This document shows positions 23,307 through 32,048 of a stretch of 48,987 bases of DNA, piece by piece. A program made the position numbers and the translations under genes. The notes beneath the pieces were generated by a model. The model did not search any database and had not been told where the DNA came from. It saw only the letters and a list, made by a program, of their open reading frames with translations. Each line of letters begins with the position of its first letter. Position 1 is the stretch's first letter. This stretch comes from Agromyces terreus (GTDB lineage: Bacteria > Actinomycetota > Actinomycetes > Actinomycetales > Microbacteriaceae). Location of the stretch: the NCBI RefSeq assembly GCF_009749465.1, contig NZ_WBIS01000014.1:1-48987 (forward strand), given 5' to 3'.

Positions 23307-26300
23307 ATGACCGACACCGTGCATCGCCCGGAGCTCGCGACCGACGGCCCTCTCGCCTCGACGCTGCTCTCGATGGGCCGGTTCCTCCGGCCCGGCACCT
23401 TCTCGGCCGACCAGCGCACCGTCACGATCGAGGGCGGCCGCAAGGGCGACGTGTTCTACCGCGATCGGTGGTCGCACGACAAGGTGGTTCGCTCCACGCA
23501 CGGCGTGAACTGCACGGGCTCCTGCTCGTGGAAGGTCTACGTCAAGGACGGCATCATCACGTGGGAGACGCAGCAGACCGACTATCCGAGCGTCGGCCCC
23601 GACTCCCCCGAGTACGAGCCCCGCGGATGCCCCAGGGGCGCCGCCTTCAGTTGGTACACCTACTCGCCGACCCGGGTCCGCTACCCGTACATCCGCGACG
23701 TGCTGGCCGCGGCGTACCGCGAGGCGAAGGCCCGCACGGGCGACCCCGTGCTCGCCTGGGCCGAGATCACGGGCGACCCCGAGACATCCGCCGCCTACAA
23801 ACGCTCGCGCGGCAAGGGCGGGCTCGTGCGCACCACGTGGGACGAGGCGGCCGAGATCGTCGCAGCCGCGCACGTGCACACGATCAAGACGTACGGCCCC
23901 GACCGCATCGCCGGGTTCTCGCCGATCCCGGCGATGTCGATGGTCTCGCACGGCGCGGGGGCACGGTTCATGAACCTCATCGGCGGCACGATGCTCTCGT
24001 TCTACGACTGGTACGCCGACCTCCCGGTCGCGAGCCCGCAGGTGTTCGGCGACCAGACCGACGTGCCCGAGTCGGCCGACTGGTGGAACTCGACCTACCT
24101 GATGATGTGGGGCTCGAACGTGCCGGTCACGCGCACGCCCGACGCGCACTTCATGACCGAGGCGCGCTACCGCGGACAGAAGGTCGTGACCGTCTCGCCC
24201 GACTACGCCGACAACACGAAGTTCGCCGACGAGTGGGTCGCGCCGCACCCCGGCACCGACGCCGCGCTCGCGATGGCCATGGGCCACGTGATCCTGAAGG
24301 AGTTCCTCGTCGACCGGCGCACCGAGCGCTTCGCCGACTACCTCAAGCGCTTCGCCGACGCACCGTACCTCGTCACGCTCGAGCCGCACGACGGCGGGCT
24401 CGTGCCGGGCAAGTTCCTGACGGCCGCCGAACTCGGAGGGGCGGATGCCTCGGCCGAGCACGCGGCGTTCAAGACCGTGCTCCTCGACGCCGACGGCACC
24501 CCGGTCGTGCCCAACGGGTCGATCGGGCATCGGTACGCGGCATCCGACGAGGGCTCGTGGAACCTCGACCTCGGAGCGGTGGACCCGGCGCTCTCGATCG
24601 CCGACCTGCCCACGTGGGGCGGGGCCGCGGCCGAGATCTCGCTGCCCCGCTTCGACCTCGCTCCCGAACCCGGCGACGAGCACCAGGGTGGCGCGGGCGG
24701 CATCCGTCGCGGCGTTCCGGTGACCACCGTCGCAGGCCGCACGGTGACGACCGTGTTCGACCTGCTGCTCGCGCAGTACGGGGTGGGCCGCGACGGCCTG
24801 CCTGGGGTCTGGCCGACCGGCTACGACGACGCGTCCTCGCCCGGCACGCCCGCCTGGCAGGAGGAGATCACCTCGGTGCCCGCCGTGCAGGCCGCGCGCA
24901 TCGGCCGCGAGTTCGCCGACAACGCCGAGCGCAGCGGCGGACGCTCGATGATCCTCATGGGGGCGGGCACCAACCACTGGTTCCACTCCGACACGATCTA
25001 TCGCACGTTCCTCGCCCTCACCACGATGACGGGGTGCCAGGGCATCAACGGCGGCGGCTGGGCGCACTACGTCGGCCAGGAGAAGGTGCGCCCGGTCACG
25101 GGCTACAACCAGTACGGGGGCGCGGCCGACTGGGTGCGGCCGCCGCGCGCGATGATCGGCACGGCGTTCTGGTACCTGGCCACCGACCAGTGGCGCTACG
25201 ACGGCATGCCCGCCGACGCGCTCGCCTCGCCGCTCGGCACCGGGCTGTTCACGGGCCGCACGACCGCCGACTGCCTCGTCGAGTCCGCCAAGCGCGGGTG
25301 GATGCCGAGCTACCCCACCTTCGACCGCAACCCGCTCGACCTCGTCGACGAGGCGGATGCCGCGGGCAAGGAGCCCGCCCAGCACGTCATCGACGGCCTG
25401 ACCGACGGGTCGCTGAAGTTCGCCTGCGAGGACCCCGACGCCCCCGAGAACTTCCCGCGCATCGTCACCGTGTGGCGCGCGAACATCCTCGGCTCCTCGG
25501 GCAAGGGCAACGAGTACTTCCTGAAGCACCTGCTCGGCACGGATTCCGCGGTGCGGGCCGACGAGTCCGAACCCGCGCGCCGACCGGAGTCGATGACGTG
25601 GCGCGACGAGGCGCCGAGGGGCAAGCTCGACCTGCTCGTCACGGCGGACTTCCGGATGACGAGCACGACGCTGTTCTCCGACATCGTGCTGCCGGCCGCC
25701 ACCTGGTACGAGAAGCACGACCTCTCGTCGACCGACATGCACCCGTTCGTGCACTCGTTCAGCCCGGCGATCGATCCGCCGTGGCAGACGAAGACCGACT
25801 TCGACCTGTTCCACACCGTCGCGAAGAAGTTCAGCGAACTGGCCGAGACGCACCTCGGCGTGCGGCGCGACCTCGTCGCCGCCCCGCTCCAGCACGACAC
25901 CCCCGATGCGCTGGCCACCCCGCACGGCACCGTCGTCGACGGCGCGCCGCTGGTGCCCGGCGTCACCATGCCGAAGCTCATCGTCGTCGAGCGCGACTAC
26001 CCGGCGACCGCGGCGAGACTCGCCGCGCTCGGGCCGCTCACCGCGAAGGCGGGCATGGTCACGAAGGGCATCTCGTACGACCCCGCGCCCGAACTGGCCG
26101 ACCTCGCGCGGCGCAACGGCACCTGGTCCGAGGGCCCGGCGGCCGGCATGACGAAGCTCGACACCGACGTCAAGGTCTGCGAGATGATCCTCGCGCTGTC
26201 GGGCACCACGAACGGGCGCCTCGCGGTGCAGGGCTTCCGCAAGCTCGAGCAGAAGACGGGGCAGCGCATCGCGCAGCTCGCCGAAGACCACGAGGGGTCG

Positions 26301-27053
26301 CGCATCACGTTCGCCGACGTGCAGGCGAGGCCCGTCTCGGTCATCACGAGCCCCGAGTGGTCGGGCTCCGAGCACGGCGGGCGCCGCTACACCGCGTTCT
26401 CGATCAACGTCGAGCACCTGAAGCCGTGGCACACCCTCACCGGGCGCATGCACTTCTTCCTCGACCACGACTGGATGACGGAGCTCGGCGAGCAGCTTCC
26501 CGTCTACCGGCCGCCGCTCGACCTGCACCGGCTCTTCGCCGACCCCGTGCCCGGCTCGACGGCGGCGAGCGGCGACCCCGCGGCATCCGGTCATGCAGAG
26601 GTCGCCGTGCGGTACCTGACCCCGCACTCGAAGTGGTCGATCCACTCCGAGTACCAGGACAACCTCTTCATGCTCTCGCTCTCGCGCGGCGGTCCCACCA
26701 TCTGGATGAGCCCGCAGGACGCGGCGAAGGTCGGGGTGCGTGACAACGAGTGGATCGAGTCGTACAACCGCAACGGCGTCGTCGTGGCCCGCGCGATCGT
26801 CTCGCACCGCATGCCGGAGGGCACGGTGTACATGTACCACGCGAAGGATCGCACGGTCGACGTGCCCCGCACCGAGACGAGCGGCCAGCGCGGCGGCATC
26901 CACAACTCCCTCACCCGCATCCTGCTGAAACCGAGCCATCTGATCGGCGGCTACGCGCAGTTGGCGTTCGCCTTCAACTACCTCGGGCCGACGGGCAACC
27001 AGCGCGACGAGGTCACGGTCATCCGCCGACGGAGCCAGGAGGTCGAGTACTGA
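23307..27053 (+). CDS. narG: Respiratory nitrate reductase alpha subunit
   Basis: The 1248-residue catalytic subunit reduces nitrate to nitrite at a bis-MGD molybdenum centre on the cytoplasmic face. The N-terminal His/Cys ligands of the FS0 cluster are in HGVNCTGSCSW (65-75) with a later Cys108 in EPRGCPRGAAFSW. The Mo-ligating Asp lies in FGDQTDVPESADWWNS, followed by GSNVPVTRTPDAHF. There is no twin-Arg signal, as expected for NarG. GGAAGG precedes the ATG. It is the first gene of narGHJI, and 34 bases separate it from narH. Confidence 0.98.
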   Translation: MTDTVHRPELATDGPLASTLLSMGRFLRPGTFSADQRTVTIEGGRKGDVFYRDRWSHDKVVRSTHGVNCTGSCSWKVYVKDGIITWETQQTDYPSVGPDSPEYEPRGCPRGAAFSWYTYSPTRVRYPYIRDVLAAAYREAKARTGDPVLAWAEITGDPETSAAYKRSRGKGGLVRTTWDEAAEIVAAAHVHTIKTYGPDRIAGFSPIPAMSMVSHGAGARFMNLIGGTMLSFYDWYADLPVASPQVFGDQTDVPESADWWNSTYLMMWGSNVPVTRTPDAHFMTEARYRGQKVVTVSPDYADNTKFADEWVAPHPGTDAALAMAMGHVILKEFLVDRRTERFADYLKRFADAPYLVTLEPHDGGLVPGKFLTAAELGGADASAEHAAFKTVLLDADGTPVVPNGSIGHRYAASDEGSWNLDLGAVDPALSIADLPTWGGAAAEISLPRFDLAPEPGDEHQGGAGGIRRGVPVTTVAGRTVTTVFDLLLAQYGVGRDGLPGVWPTGYDDASSPGTPAWQEEITSVPAVQAARIGREFADNAERSGGRSMILMGAGTNHWFHSDTIYRTFLALTTMTGCQGINGGGWAHYVGQEKVRPVTGYNQYGGAADWVRPPRAMIGTAFWYLATDQWRYDGMPADALASPLGTGLFTGRTTADCLVESAKRGWMPSYPTFDRNPLDLVDEADAAGKEPAQHVIDGLTDGSLKFACEDPDAPENFPRIVTVWRANILGSSGKGNEYFLKHLLGTDSAVRADESEPARRPESMTWRDEAPRGKLDLLVTADFRMTSTTLFSDIVLPAATWYEKHDLSSTDMHPFVHSFSPAIDPPWQTKTDFDLFHTVAKKFSELAETHLGVRRDLVAAPLQHDTPDALATPHGTVVDGAPLVPGVTMPKLIVVERDYPATAARLAALGPLTAKAGMVTKGISYDPAPELADLARRNGTWSEGPAAGMTKLDTDVKVCEMILALSGTTNGRLAVQGFRKLEQKTGQRIAQLAEDHEGSRITFADVQARPVSVITSPEWSGSEHGGRRYTAFSINVEHLKPWHTLTGRMHFFLDHDWMTELGEQLPVYRPPLDLHRLFADPVPGSTAASGDPAASGHAEVAVRYLTPHSKWSIHSEYQDNLFMLSLSRGGPTIWMSPQDAAKVGVRDNEWIESYNRNGVVVARAIVSHRMPEGTVYMYHAKDRTVDVPRTETSGQRGGIHNSLTRILLKPSHLIGGYAQLAFAFNYLGPTGNQRDEVTVIRRRSQEVEY

Positions 27054-27087
27054 TGCGCGAGCACGATCTGGGGGGAGGCGCCGGCTC

Positions 27088-28737
27088 ATGAAGGTCATGG
27101 CGCAGATGTCGATGGTCATGAACCTCGACAAGTGCATCGGATGCCACACCTGCAGCGTCACCTGCAAGCAGGCGTGGACCAACCGCACCGGTGTCGAGTA
27201 CGTCTGGTTCAACAACGTCGAGACGCGGCCCGGCATCGGGTACCCGCGCGGCTACGAGGACCAGGAGAAGTGGAAGGGCGGCTGGGAGCGCACGAAGCGC
27301 GGACGGCTGAAGCTCAAGGGCGGGGGCCGGTTCTCGAAGATCGCGCACATCTTCTCGAACCCGAAGCTGCCCGAGATCCAGGACTACTACGAGCCGTGGA
27401 CCTACGAGTACGACATGCTCCTGAACGCCCCGGCGAGCGCGGACACGCCCGTCGCGAAGCCGAAGAGCCTGCTCACGGGTGAGGACATGTCGATCTCGTG
27501 GTCGGCGAACTGGGACGACAACCTCGGCGGGTCGCAGGAGACCGCGGCCGACGACCCGATCCTGCAGCACATGAGCGAGCACGTGGCCATGGAGTTCGAG
27601 CAGACGTTCATGTTCTACCTACCGCGCATCTGCGAGCACTGCCTGAACCCGTCGTGCGTGGCCTCGTGCCCGTCGGGCGCGATGTACAAGCGCGTCGAGG
27701 ACGGCATCGTGCTCGTCGACCAGGACTCCTGCCGAGGCTGGCGCATGTGCGTGTCGGGGTGCCCGTACAAGAAGGTCTACTTCAACCACAAGACCGGCAA
27801 GGCCGAGAAGTGCACGCTCTGCTACCCGCGCCTCGAGGTCGGGCTGCCGACGGTGTGCTCCGAGACGTGCGTGGGGCGGCTGCGCTACCTCGGGCTCGTG
27901 CTGTACGACGCCGACCGCGTCGCCGCTGCGGCATCCGTCGAGAACGAGCACGACCTGCTCGAGGCGCAGCGCGACGTGTTCCTCGACCCGCACGACCCCG
28001 AGGTGCTCGCCGCGGCGCGGGCCGAGGGCATCCCCGAGGACTGGATCGACGCCGCGCAGCGAAGCCCGATCTGGAAGCTGATCCAGCAGTACCGGGTGGC
28101 GCTGCCGCTGCATCCCGAATACCGCACGATGCCGATGGTCTGGTACATCCCGCCGCTCTCGCCGGTCGTCGACGTGGTCGCCGACTCGGGCGCCGACGGT
28201 GAGGACGTGCGCAACCTGTTCGCGGCGATCGACAAGCTGCGCATCCCGATGGACTACCTGGCGGGACTGTTCACGGCGGGCGACGTCGACCCGGTTGCGC
28301 GGGCGCTCAAGCGGCTCGCGGCCATGCGCTCGTACATGCGCGACGTCAACCTGTCCGACGAGCGCAACGAGCACATCGCGACGGCGGTCGAGATGACGGG
28401 CGCCGAGATCGAGGAGATGTACCGGCTGCTCGCGATCGCGAAGTACGAAGATCGCTACGTGATCCCGACGGCCCATGTCGAGCAGGCGGCCGAGCTCGAG
28501 GAGATCGCCTGCTCGCTCGACTACGACGGCGGCCCCGGCATGGGCGGCGCCGGCCCGTTCGGCTCGTCGAGCGGCCAGCCGGTGCCGGTGGCGGTCGAGA
28601 ACTTCCACGTGCTGAAGAACCGCCAGACCGCCGACCGGCCGTCGACGCCCGGCCGCGTGAACCTGTTGAACTGGGACGGCAACGGCACGCCGCCCGACGG
28701 CCTGTTCCCGCCGAAGAGCTCAGGCGGCTCCGAATGA
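27088..28737 (+). CDS. narH: Respiratory nitrate reductase beta subunit
   Basis: This 549-residue iron-sulfur subunit carries electrons from NarI to NarG. The first cluster set is CIGCHTCSVTC (Cys16, 19, 22, 26). Further sets are CEHCLNPSCVASCPSG, DSCRGWRMCVSGCPYKK (with Trp in the position typical of the 3Fe-4S-binding group) and CTLCYPRLEVGLPTVCSETC. WYIPPLSP and DYDGGPGMGG follow. The length is normal and the stop overlaps the narJ start by four bases. Confidence 0.98.
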   Translation: MKVMAQMSMVMNLDKCIGCHTCSVTCKQAWTNRTGVEYVWFNNVETRPGIGYPRGYEDQEKWKGGWERTKRGRLKLKGGGRFSKIAHIFSNPKLPEIQDYYEPWTYEYDMLLNAPASADTPVAKPKSLLTGEDMSISWSANWDDNLGGSQETAADDPILQHMSEHVAMEFEQTFMFYLPRICEHCLNPSCVASCPSGAMYKRVEDGIVLVDQDSCRGWRMCVSGCPYKKVYFNHKTGKAEKCTLCYPRLEVGLPTVCSETCVGRLRYLGLVLYDADRVAAAASVENEHDLLEAQRDVFLDPHDPEVLAAARAEGIPEDWIDAAQRSPIWKLIQQYRVALPLHPEYRTMPMVWYIPPLSPVVDVVADSGADGEDVRNLFAAIDKLRIPMDYLAGLFTAGDVDPVARALKRLAAMRSYMRDVNLSDERNEHIATAVEMTGAEIEEMYRLLAIAKYEDRYVIPTAHVEQAAELEEIACSLDYDGGPGMGGAGPFGSSSGQPVPVAVENFHVLKNRQTADRPSTPGRVNLLNWDGNGTPPDGLFPPKSSGGSE

Positions 28738-29447
28738 GCAGCGTGCTGGCTCCGCAGATCCGGGTGCGCAACGCGCCCGAACCGGCGAGGGCGGTGCGGA
28801 TGTCGCGTGCCGACCGCGCGCGCACGCAGATGATCGTGTCGCTCCTGCTCGACTACCCCGACGCGACCCTCGACGCGAAGCTGCCGGTGCTGCGCGCGGA
28901 GGCGGCGACGCTGGCGGGCCCGGTGCGCGACGCGCTGACGGCGTTCATCGACGAGGCCGCGGCGACCGAGCCGGCCGAACGCGAGCGGCGCTACGTCGCG
29001 ACCTTCGACCTCAAGCGCAAGTGCTGCATGTACCTGACGTACTACGCGGCCGGCGACACCCGCAAGCGCGGCGGCGCGCTCGTGGCGTTCATCGAGGCGT
29101 ACCGCGAGGCCGGGTGGGAGTTCGACGCCGAGGAGCTGCCCGACTTCCTCCCGGCGGTGCTCGAGTTCGCCGCGCGCAGCGGGTCCCCGGTCGCCGACCG
29201 GCTGCTGTCGGCGCACCGCGAAGGCATCGAGGTGCTGCGGGCCGCGCTCGTCGCGGTGGGCAGCCCATACGGCGCGCTCATCGAGGTCGTGGGCATGTCG
29301 CTCGCGCCGATCGACGACGCGACGCGCGAACGCGTGCTCCGGCTCATCAACGAGGGTCCGCCGGCCGAGACGGTCGGCCTCGGCGGGCCCGTGGACCTGC
29401 CGCCGTTCATCCCGGTCGGCCGACCGAGCGAGGAGGTCCGCGGATGA
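28734..29447 (+). CDS. narJ: Nitrate reductase molybdenum cofactor assembly chaperone
   Basis: The 237-residue cytoplasmic chaperone binds apo-NarG until Moco and FS0 are inserted. Family features are VSLLLDYPDATLDAKLPVLRAE, YVATFDLKRKCCMYLTYYAAGDTRKRG, ELPDFLPAVLEFAA and EVVGMSLAPIDD. It has an N-terminal extension of about 30 residues and a Pro/Gly tail. It is coupled to narH and narI by four-base overlaps. Confidence 0.96.
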   Translation: MSSVLAPQIRVRNAPEPARAVRMSRADRARTQMIVSLLLDYPDATLDAKLPVLRAEAATLAGPVRDALTAFIDEAAATEPAERERRYVATFDLKRKCCMYLTYYAAGDTRKRGGALVAFIEAYREAGWEFDAEELPDFLPAVLEFAARSGSPVADRLLSAHREGIEVLRAALVAVGSPYGALIEVVGMSLAPIDDATRERVLRLINEGPPAETVGLGGPVDLPPFIPVGRPSEEVRG

Positions 29448-30205
29448 CGCCGCTCGACGTGCTGCTGTGGGTCGCGTTCCCCTACGCGGCGTTCGCCGTG
29501 TTCGTGGTCGGGCACATCTGGCGCTACCGCTACGACAAGTTCGGATGGACGACGAGGTCGAGCCAGACCTACGAGAACCGTCTGCTGCGGTGGGGGTCGC
29601 CCATGTTCCACCTGGGCATCCTGTTCGTGATCGCCGGCCACGTGGTGGGGCTGCTCATCCCCGCCGAGTGGCTCGAGGCCATCGGCATCGACGAGCACGC
29701 GTACCACATCGGGGCGACGGTGCTCGGCACGGCGGCGGCGCTGCTGACCATCGCCGGGCTCGTCATCCTGATCTATCGTCGTCGCAGCATCGGGCCGGTC
29801 TTCCTGGCGACGACGCGCATGGACAAGACGATGTACGTGTTCCTCGGGGCCACGATCCTGTTCGGCACGCTCGCGACCGTGATGTACCAGGTGCTCGGCC
29901 CGGGGTACGAGTACCGCGGCACGGTGTCGCCGTGGATCCGCAGCCTCATCCTGCTGAACCCGCAGCCCGAGCTCATGATGAACGTGCCGCTCGCGTTCCA
30001 GCTGCACGTGCTCTGCGCGACCGCGCTGTTCGCCCTGTGGCCGTTCACGCGCCTCGTGCACGTGTTCTCGGCTCCGGTCGGCTACTTCTTCCGCCCATAC
30101 ATCGTCTACCGCTCGCGTGATGCGGGCCGCACGAACCGCCCGACGCGGCGCGGGTGGGAGCCGGTCGCGACCCCGCAGGACGCGAAGAAGGCCGCGAAAC
30201 GCTGA
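29444..30205 (+). CDS. narI: Respiratory nitrate reductase gamma subunit
   Basis: This 253-residue membrane subunit has five predicted helices and two b hemes. It oxidises menaquinol and feeds electrons to NarH. It has WVAFPYAAFAVFVVGHIWRYRYDKFGW, the helix MFHLGILFVIAGHVVGLLIP with heme-ligand His residues, MDKTMYVFLGATILFGTLATVMY and VPLAFQLHVLCATALFALWPFTRLVH, the last with the second pair of His ligands. GAGGAGG stands before the ATG. It is the last gene of the operon and is followed by a repeat block. Confidence 0.97.
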   Translation: MTPLDVLLWVAFPYAAFAVFVVGHIWRYRYDKFGWTTRSSQTYENRLLRWGSPMFHLGILFVIAGHVVGLLIPAEWLEAIGIDEHAYHIGATVLGTAAALLTIAGLVILIYRRRSIGPVFLATTRMDKTMYVFLGATILFGTLATVMYQVLGPGYEYRGTVSPWIRSLILLNPQPELMMNVPLAFQLHVLCATALFALWPFTRLVHVFSAPVGYFFRPYIVYRSRDAGRTNRPTRRGWEPVATPQDAKKAAKR

Positions 30206-30222
30206 TCCCCGCCGCCCGCCGC

Positions 30223-30412
30223 TGGTCGAGGAGCGAAGCGCCGGTCGAGGAGCGAAGCGCCGGTCGAGGAGCGAAGCGTCTCGAGACCGCGCCCGCCCGC
30301 CGGTCGAGGAGCGAAGCGTCTCGAGACCCCGCCCGCCCGCCGGTCGAGGAGCGAAGCGTCTCGAGACCCCCGCCACCTGGTCTCGAGACGGCCCTGGCGC
30401 GCCTCCTCGACC
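30223..30412. repeat. REP-like palindromic repeat array at the narI/moaE junction
   Basis: GGTCGAGGAGCGAAGCG occurs five times (starting 30223, 30243, 30262, 30302 and 30342). The last three are followed by TCTCGAGACC. An inverted partner (30379-30412) holds GGTCTCGAGAC and CCTCCTCGACC. It is the same element as at 21733-21830, here expanded by tandem copying, and again lies between two convergent genes. Confidence 0.93.
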
Positions 30413-30429
30413 GACGACCCCGTCGAGTC

Positions 30430-30861
30430 CTAGAGGTTCACCCACTCCGTCGTGCCGCCGTCGAGGTGCTGGCGCTTCCAGATCGGCGTGTGCTCCTTGA
30501 TGCGGTCGACGACGAGGCCGCAGGCCGCGAACGCCTGGGCCCGGTGCGGCGCCGCGACCGAGGCGACCAGCGCGATGTCTCCGATGCCGAGCGCGCCGAT
30601 GCGGTGTGCGGCCGCGATGCGCAGGCCGGTCTCGCGGGCGACCGCGACGAGCGTCTCGCGCAGGAACTGCTCGGCCTCGGGGTGGGCTTCGTAGTCGAGG
30701 GCCGTCACCGACTCGCCGTGGTCGTGGTCGCGGATCACGCCCTCGAACGTGACGAGCGCGCCGTTCTCGGGCGAGCGCACGAACGCCTCGATCGCGACGC
30801 GGTCGAGCACCTCGGTCGTGACGCTCGCGAAGACCTCCGGCTCGGACTGGTGCTCAGACAA
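30430..30861 (-). CDS. moaE: Molybdopterin synthase catalytic subunit MoaE
   Basis: It converts cyclic pyranopterin monophosphate to molybdopterin using sulfur carried on MoaD. The 143-residue protein has SPENGALVTFEGVIRDHDHGESVTALDYEAHPEA, HRIGALGIGDIALVASVAAPHRAQAF, and the active-site segment DRIKEHTPIWKRQHLDGGTTEWV. The conserved Lys residues accept the MoaD C terminus. Its start overlaps the moaC-mog stop by eight bases. No moaD or moaA is in the window. Confidence 0.96.
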   Translation of the reverse strand: MSEHQSEPEVFASVTTEVLDRVAIEAFVRSPENGALVTFEGVIRDHDHGESVTALDYEAHPEAEQFLRETLVAVARETGLRIAAAHRIGALGIGDIALVASVAAPHRAQAFAACGLVVDRIKEHTPIWKRQHLDGGTTEWVNL

Positions 30862-31939
30862 CGTCGTCTCCTTCGGGTCGGGCGGATGCCCCGTGGCCTG
30901 CCGCCGCGGCGCTGCGCGGCGCGTGGTCGCCGCCCGCGAGCTGGTCGACGAGGTGCGCCAGCACGCCGTCGAGCACGGCGAGGCCGTCGGCGACGCCGCC
31001 GCGCGACCCCGGGAGGTTCACGACGACGGTGCGTCCGGCGACGCCTGCGAGGGCCCGGCTGAGCGCGGCGGCGGGGGTCGCGGCGCGTCCGGCGGCGCGC
31101 ATCGCCTCGGCCACGCCGGGCAGTTCGCGGTCGAGCACGGAGAGCGTGGCCTCGGGTGTGCGGTCGCCCGGGTTGACGCCGGTGCCGCCGGTGGTGATGA
31201 GCACGGCGGGCGATCCGGCGACGGCGCCGCGCACGGCGTCGGCGATGTCGGCGTCGGCGACGACGATCGGGGCGGATGCGTCGTAGCCGCGTTCGCGCAG
31301 CCAGTCGACGATGACGGGCCCGGTGGTGTCCTCGGCCTCGCCCGCTGCGGCGCGGGTCGAGGAGACGAGCACGATCGCCGGTCGGCCGCTCGCGGCATCC
31401 GGCGCTTCCGAGGGGGCGGATGCCGCAGCGTCGGGCACGCGGCCCTCGAGGTCGGTCGCCTGCTCCGCGGCATCCGCTCGCCAGATGCCGCGCTTGCCGC
31501 CGCGCTTCTCGACGAGCCGGATGCCGCCCGTCTGCGCGGCCGGGTCGACGGCCTTGACCATGTCGTGCAGGGTGAGGGCGGCGACGGCGACGGCGGTGAG
31601 CGCCTCCATCTCGATGCCGGTGCGGGCGGTGGTCGACACGGTCGCCCGAATGGTGACGGATGCCGGCTCGAAGCCGAAGTCGATCGACACGGCGTCGAGC
31701 GGCACGATGTGGGCGAGGGGGATGAGGTCGCTCGTGCGCTTCGCCGCCTGGATGCCGGCGATGCGCGCCGTCGGCAGCACGTCGGCCTTCTTCAGCCCGT
31801 CGCTGCGGACGAGCTCGAGCACCTCGGCGGTCGTGTCGAGCCGGCCTTCGGCGATCGCGACCCGACGGGTGACCGGCTTAGCGCCGACGTCGACCATGCG
31901 CGCACGACCGTCGTCGTCGAGATGCGTGAGCGGGTTCAT
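30854..31939 (-). CDS. Bifunctional MoaC-MogA/MoaB Moco biosynthesis protein
   Basis: This 361-residue protein is a fusion. Residues 1 to about 155 are MoaC (cyclic pyranopterin monophosphate synthase): MVDVGAKPVTRRVAIAEGR, KKADVLPTARIAGIQAAKRTSDLIPLAH and MEALTAVAVAALTLHDMVKAVD. Residues from about 185 are a MogA/MoaB adenylyltransferase domain: LVSSTRAAAGEAEDTTGPVI, LITTGGTGVNPGDRTPEAT and NLPGSRGGVADGL. An Ala/Glu linker joins them. Such fusions are known in actinobacteria. It thus covers one early and one late step of Moco synthesis, with MoaE encoded directly downstream. Confidence 0.94.
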   Translation of the reverse strand: MNPLTHLDDDGRARMVDVGAKPVTRRVAIAEGRLDTTAEVLELVRSDGLKKADVLPTARIAGIQAAKRTSDLIPLAHIVPLDAVSIDFGFEPASVTIRATVSTTARTGIEMEALTAVAVAALTLHDMVKAVDPAAQTGGIRLVEKRGGKRGIWRADAAEQATDLEGRVPDAAASAPSEAPDAASGRPAIVLVSSTRAAAGEAEDTTGPVIVDWLRERGYDASAPIVVADADIADAVRGAVAGSPAVLITTGGTGVNPGDRTPEATLSVLDRELPGVAEAMRAAGRAATPAAALSRALAGVAGRTVVVNLPGSRGGVADGLAVLDGVLAHLVDQLAGGDHAPRSAAAAGHGASARPEGDDVV

Positions 31940-31957
31940 ACCCTCACGGTACCGCGG

Positions 31958-32048
31958 CCGCCCCGCGGGAGCGCCCTCGGCCGCCCCGCGGGAGCGCCCT
32001 CGGCTGCCCCGCGGGAGCACACTCACCTCCCGCGGGAGCGCCCTCAGG
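31958..32048. repeat. Four tandem 23-bp repeats
   Basis: Units begin at 31958, 31981, 32004 and 32027 (the last 22 bases), each with CCGCGGGAGC followed by GCCCTC or a close variant. A fifth partial copy runs into the last codons of the YhgE-type gene. The block fills the gap between that gene and the moaC-mog start, so it may separate or form part of the promoter of the Moco genes. Confidence 0.9.

Noticed and set aside
23181..27236. Antisense ORF of 1351 codons opposite narG
   Set aside because: narG is unambiguous. The antisense reading is Arg/Val/Gly/His-rich without domains, a usual effect of very GC-rich DNA.
30223..30412. Possible CRISPR array
   Set aside because: Copies are 17-27 bases with irregular gaps of 2-40 bases that are themselves similar. 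There are no unique spacers and no cas genes.
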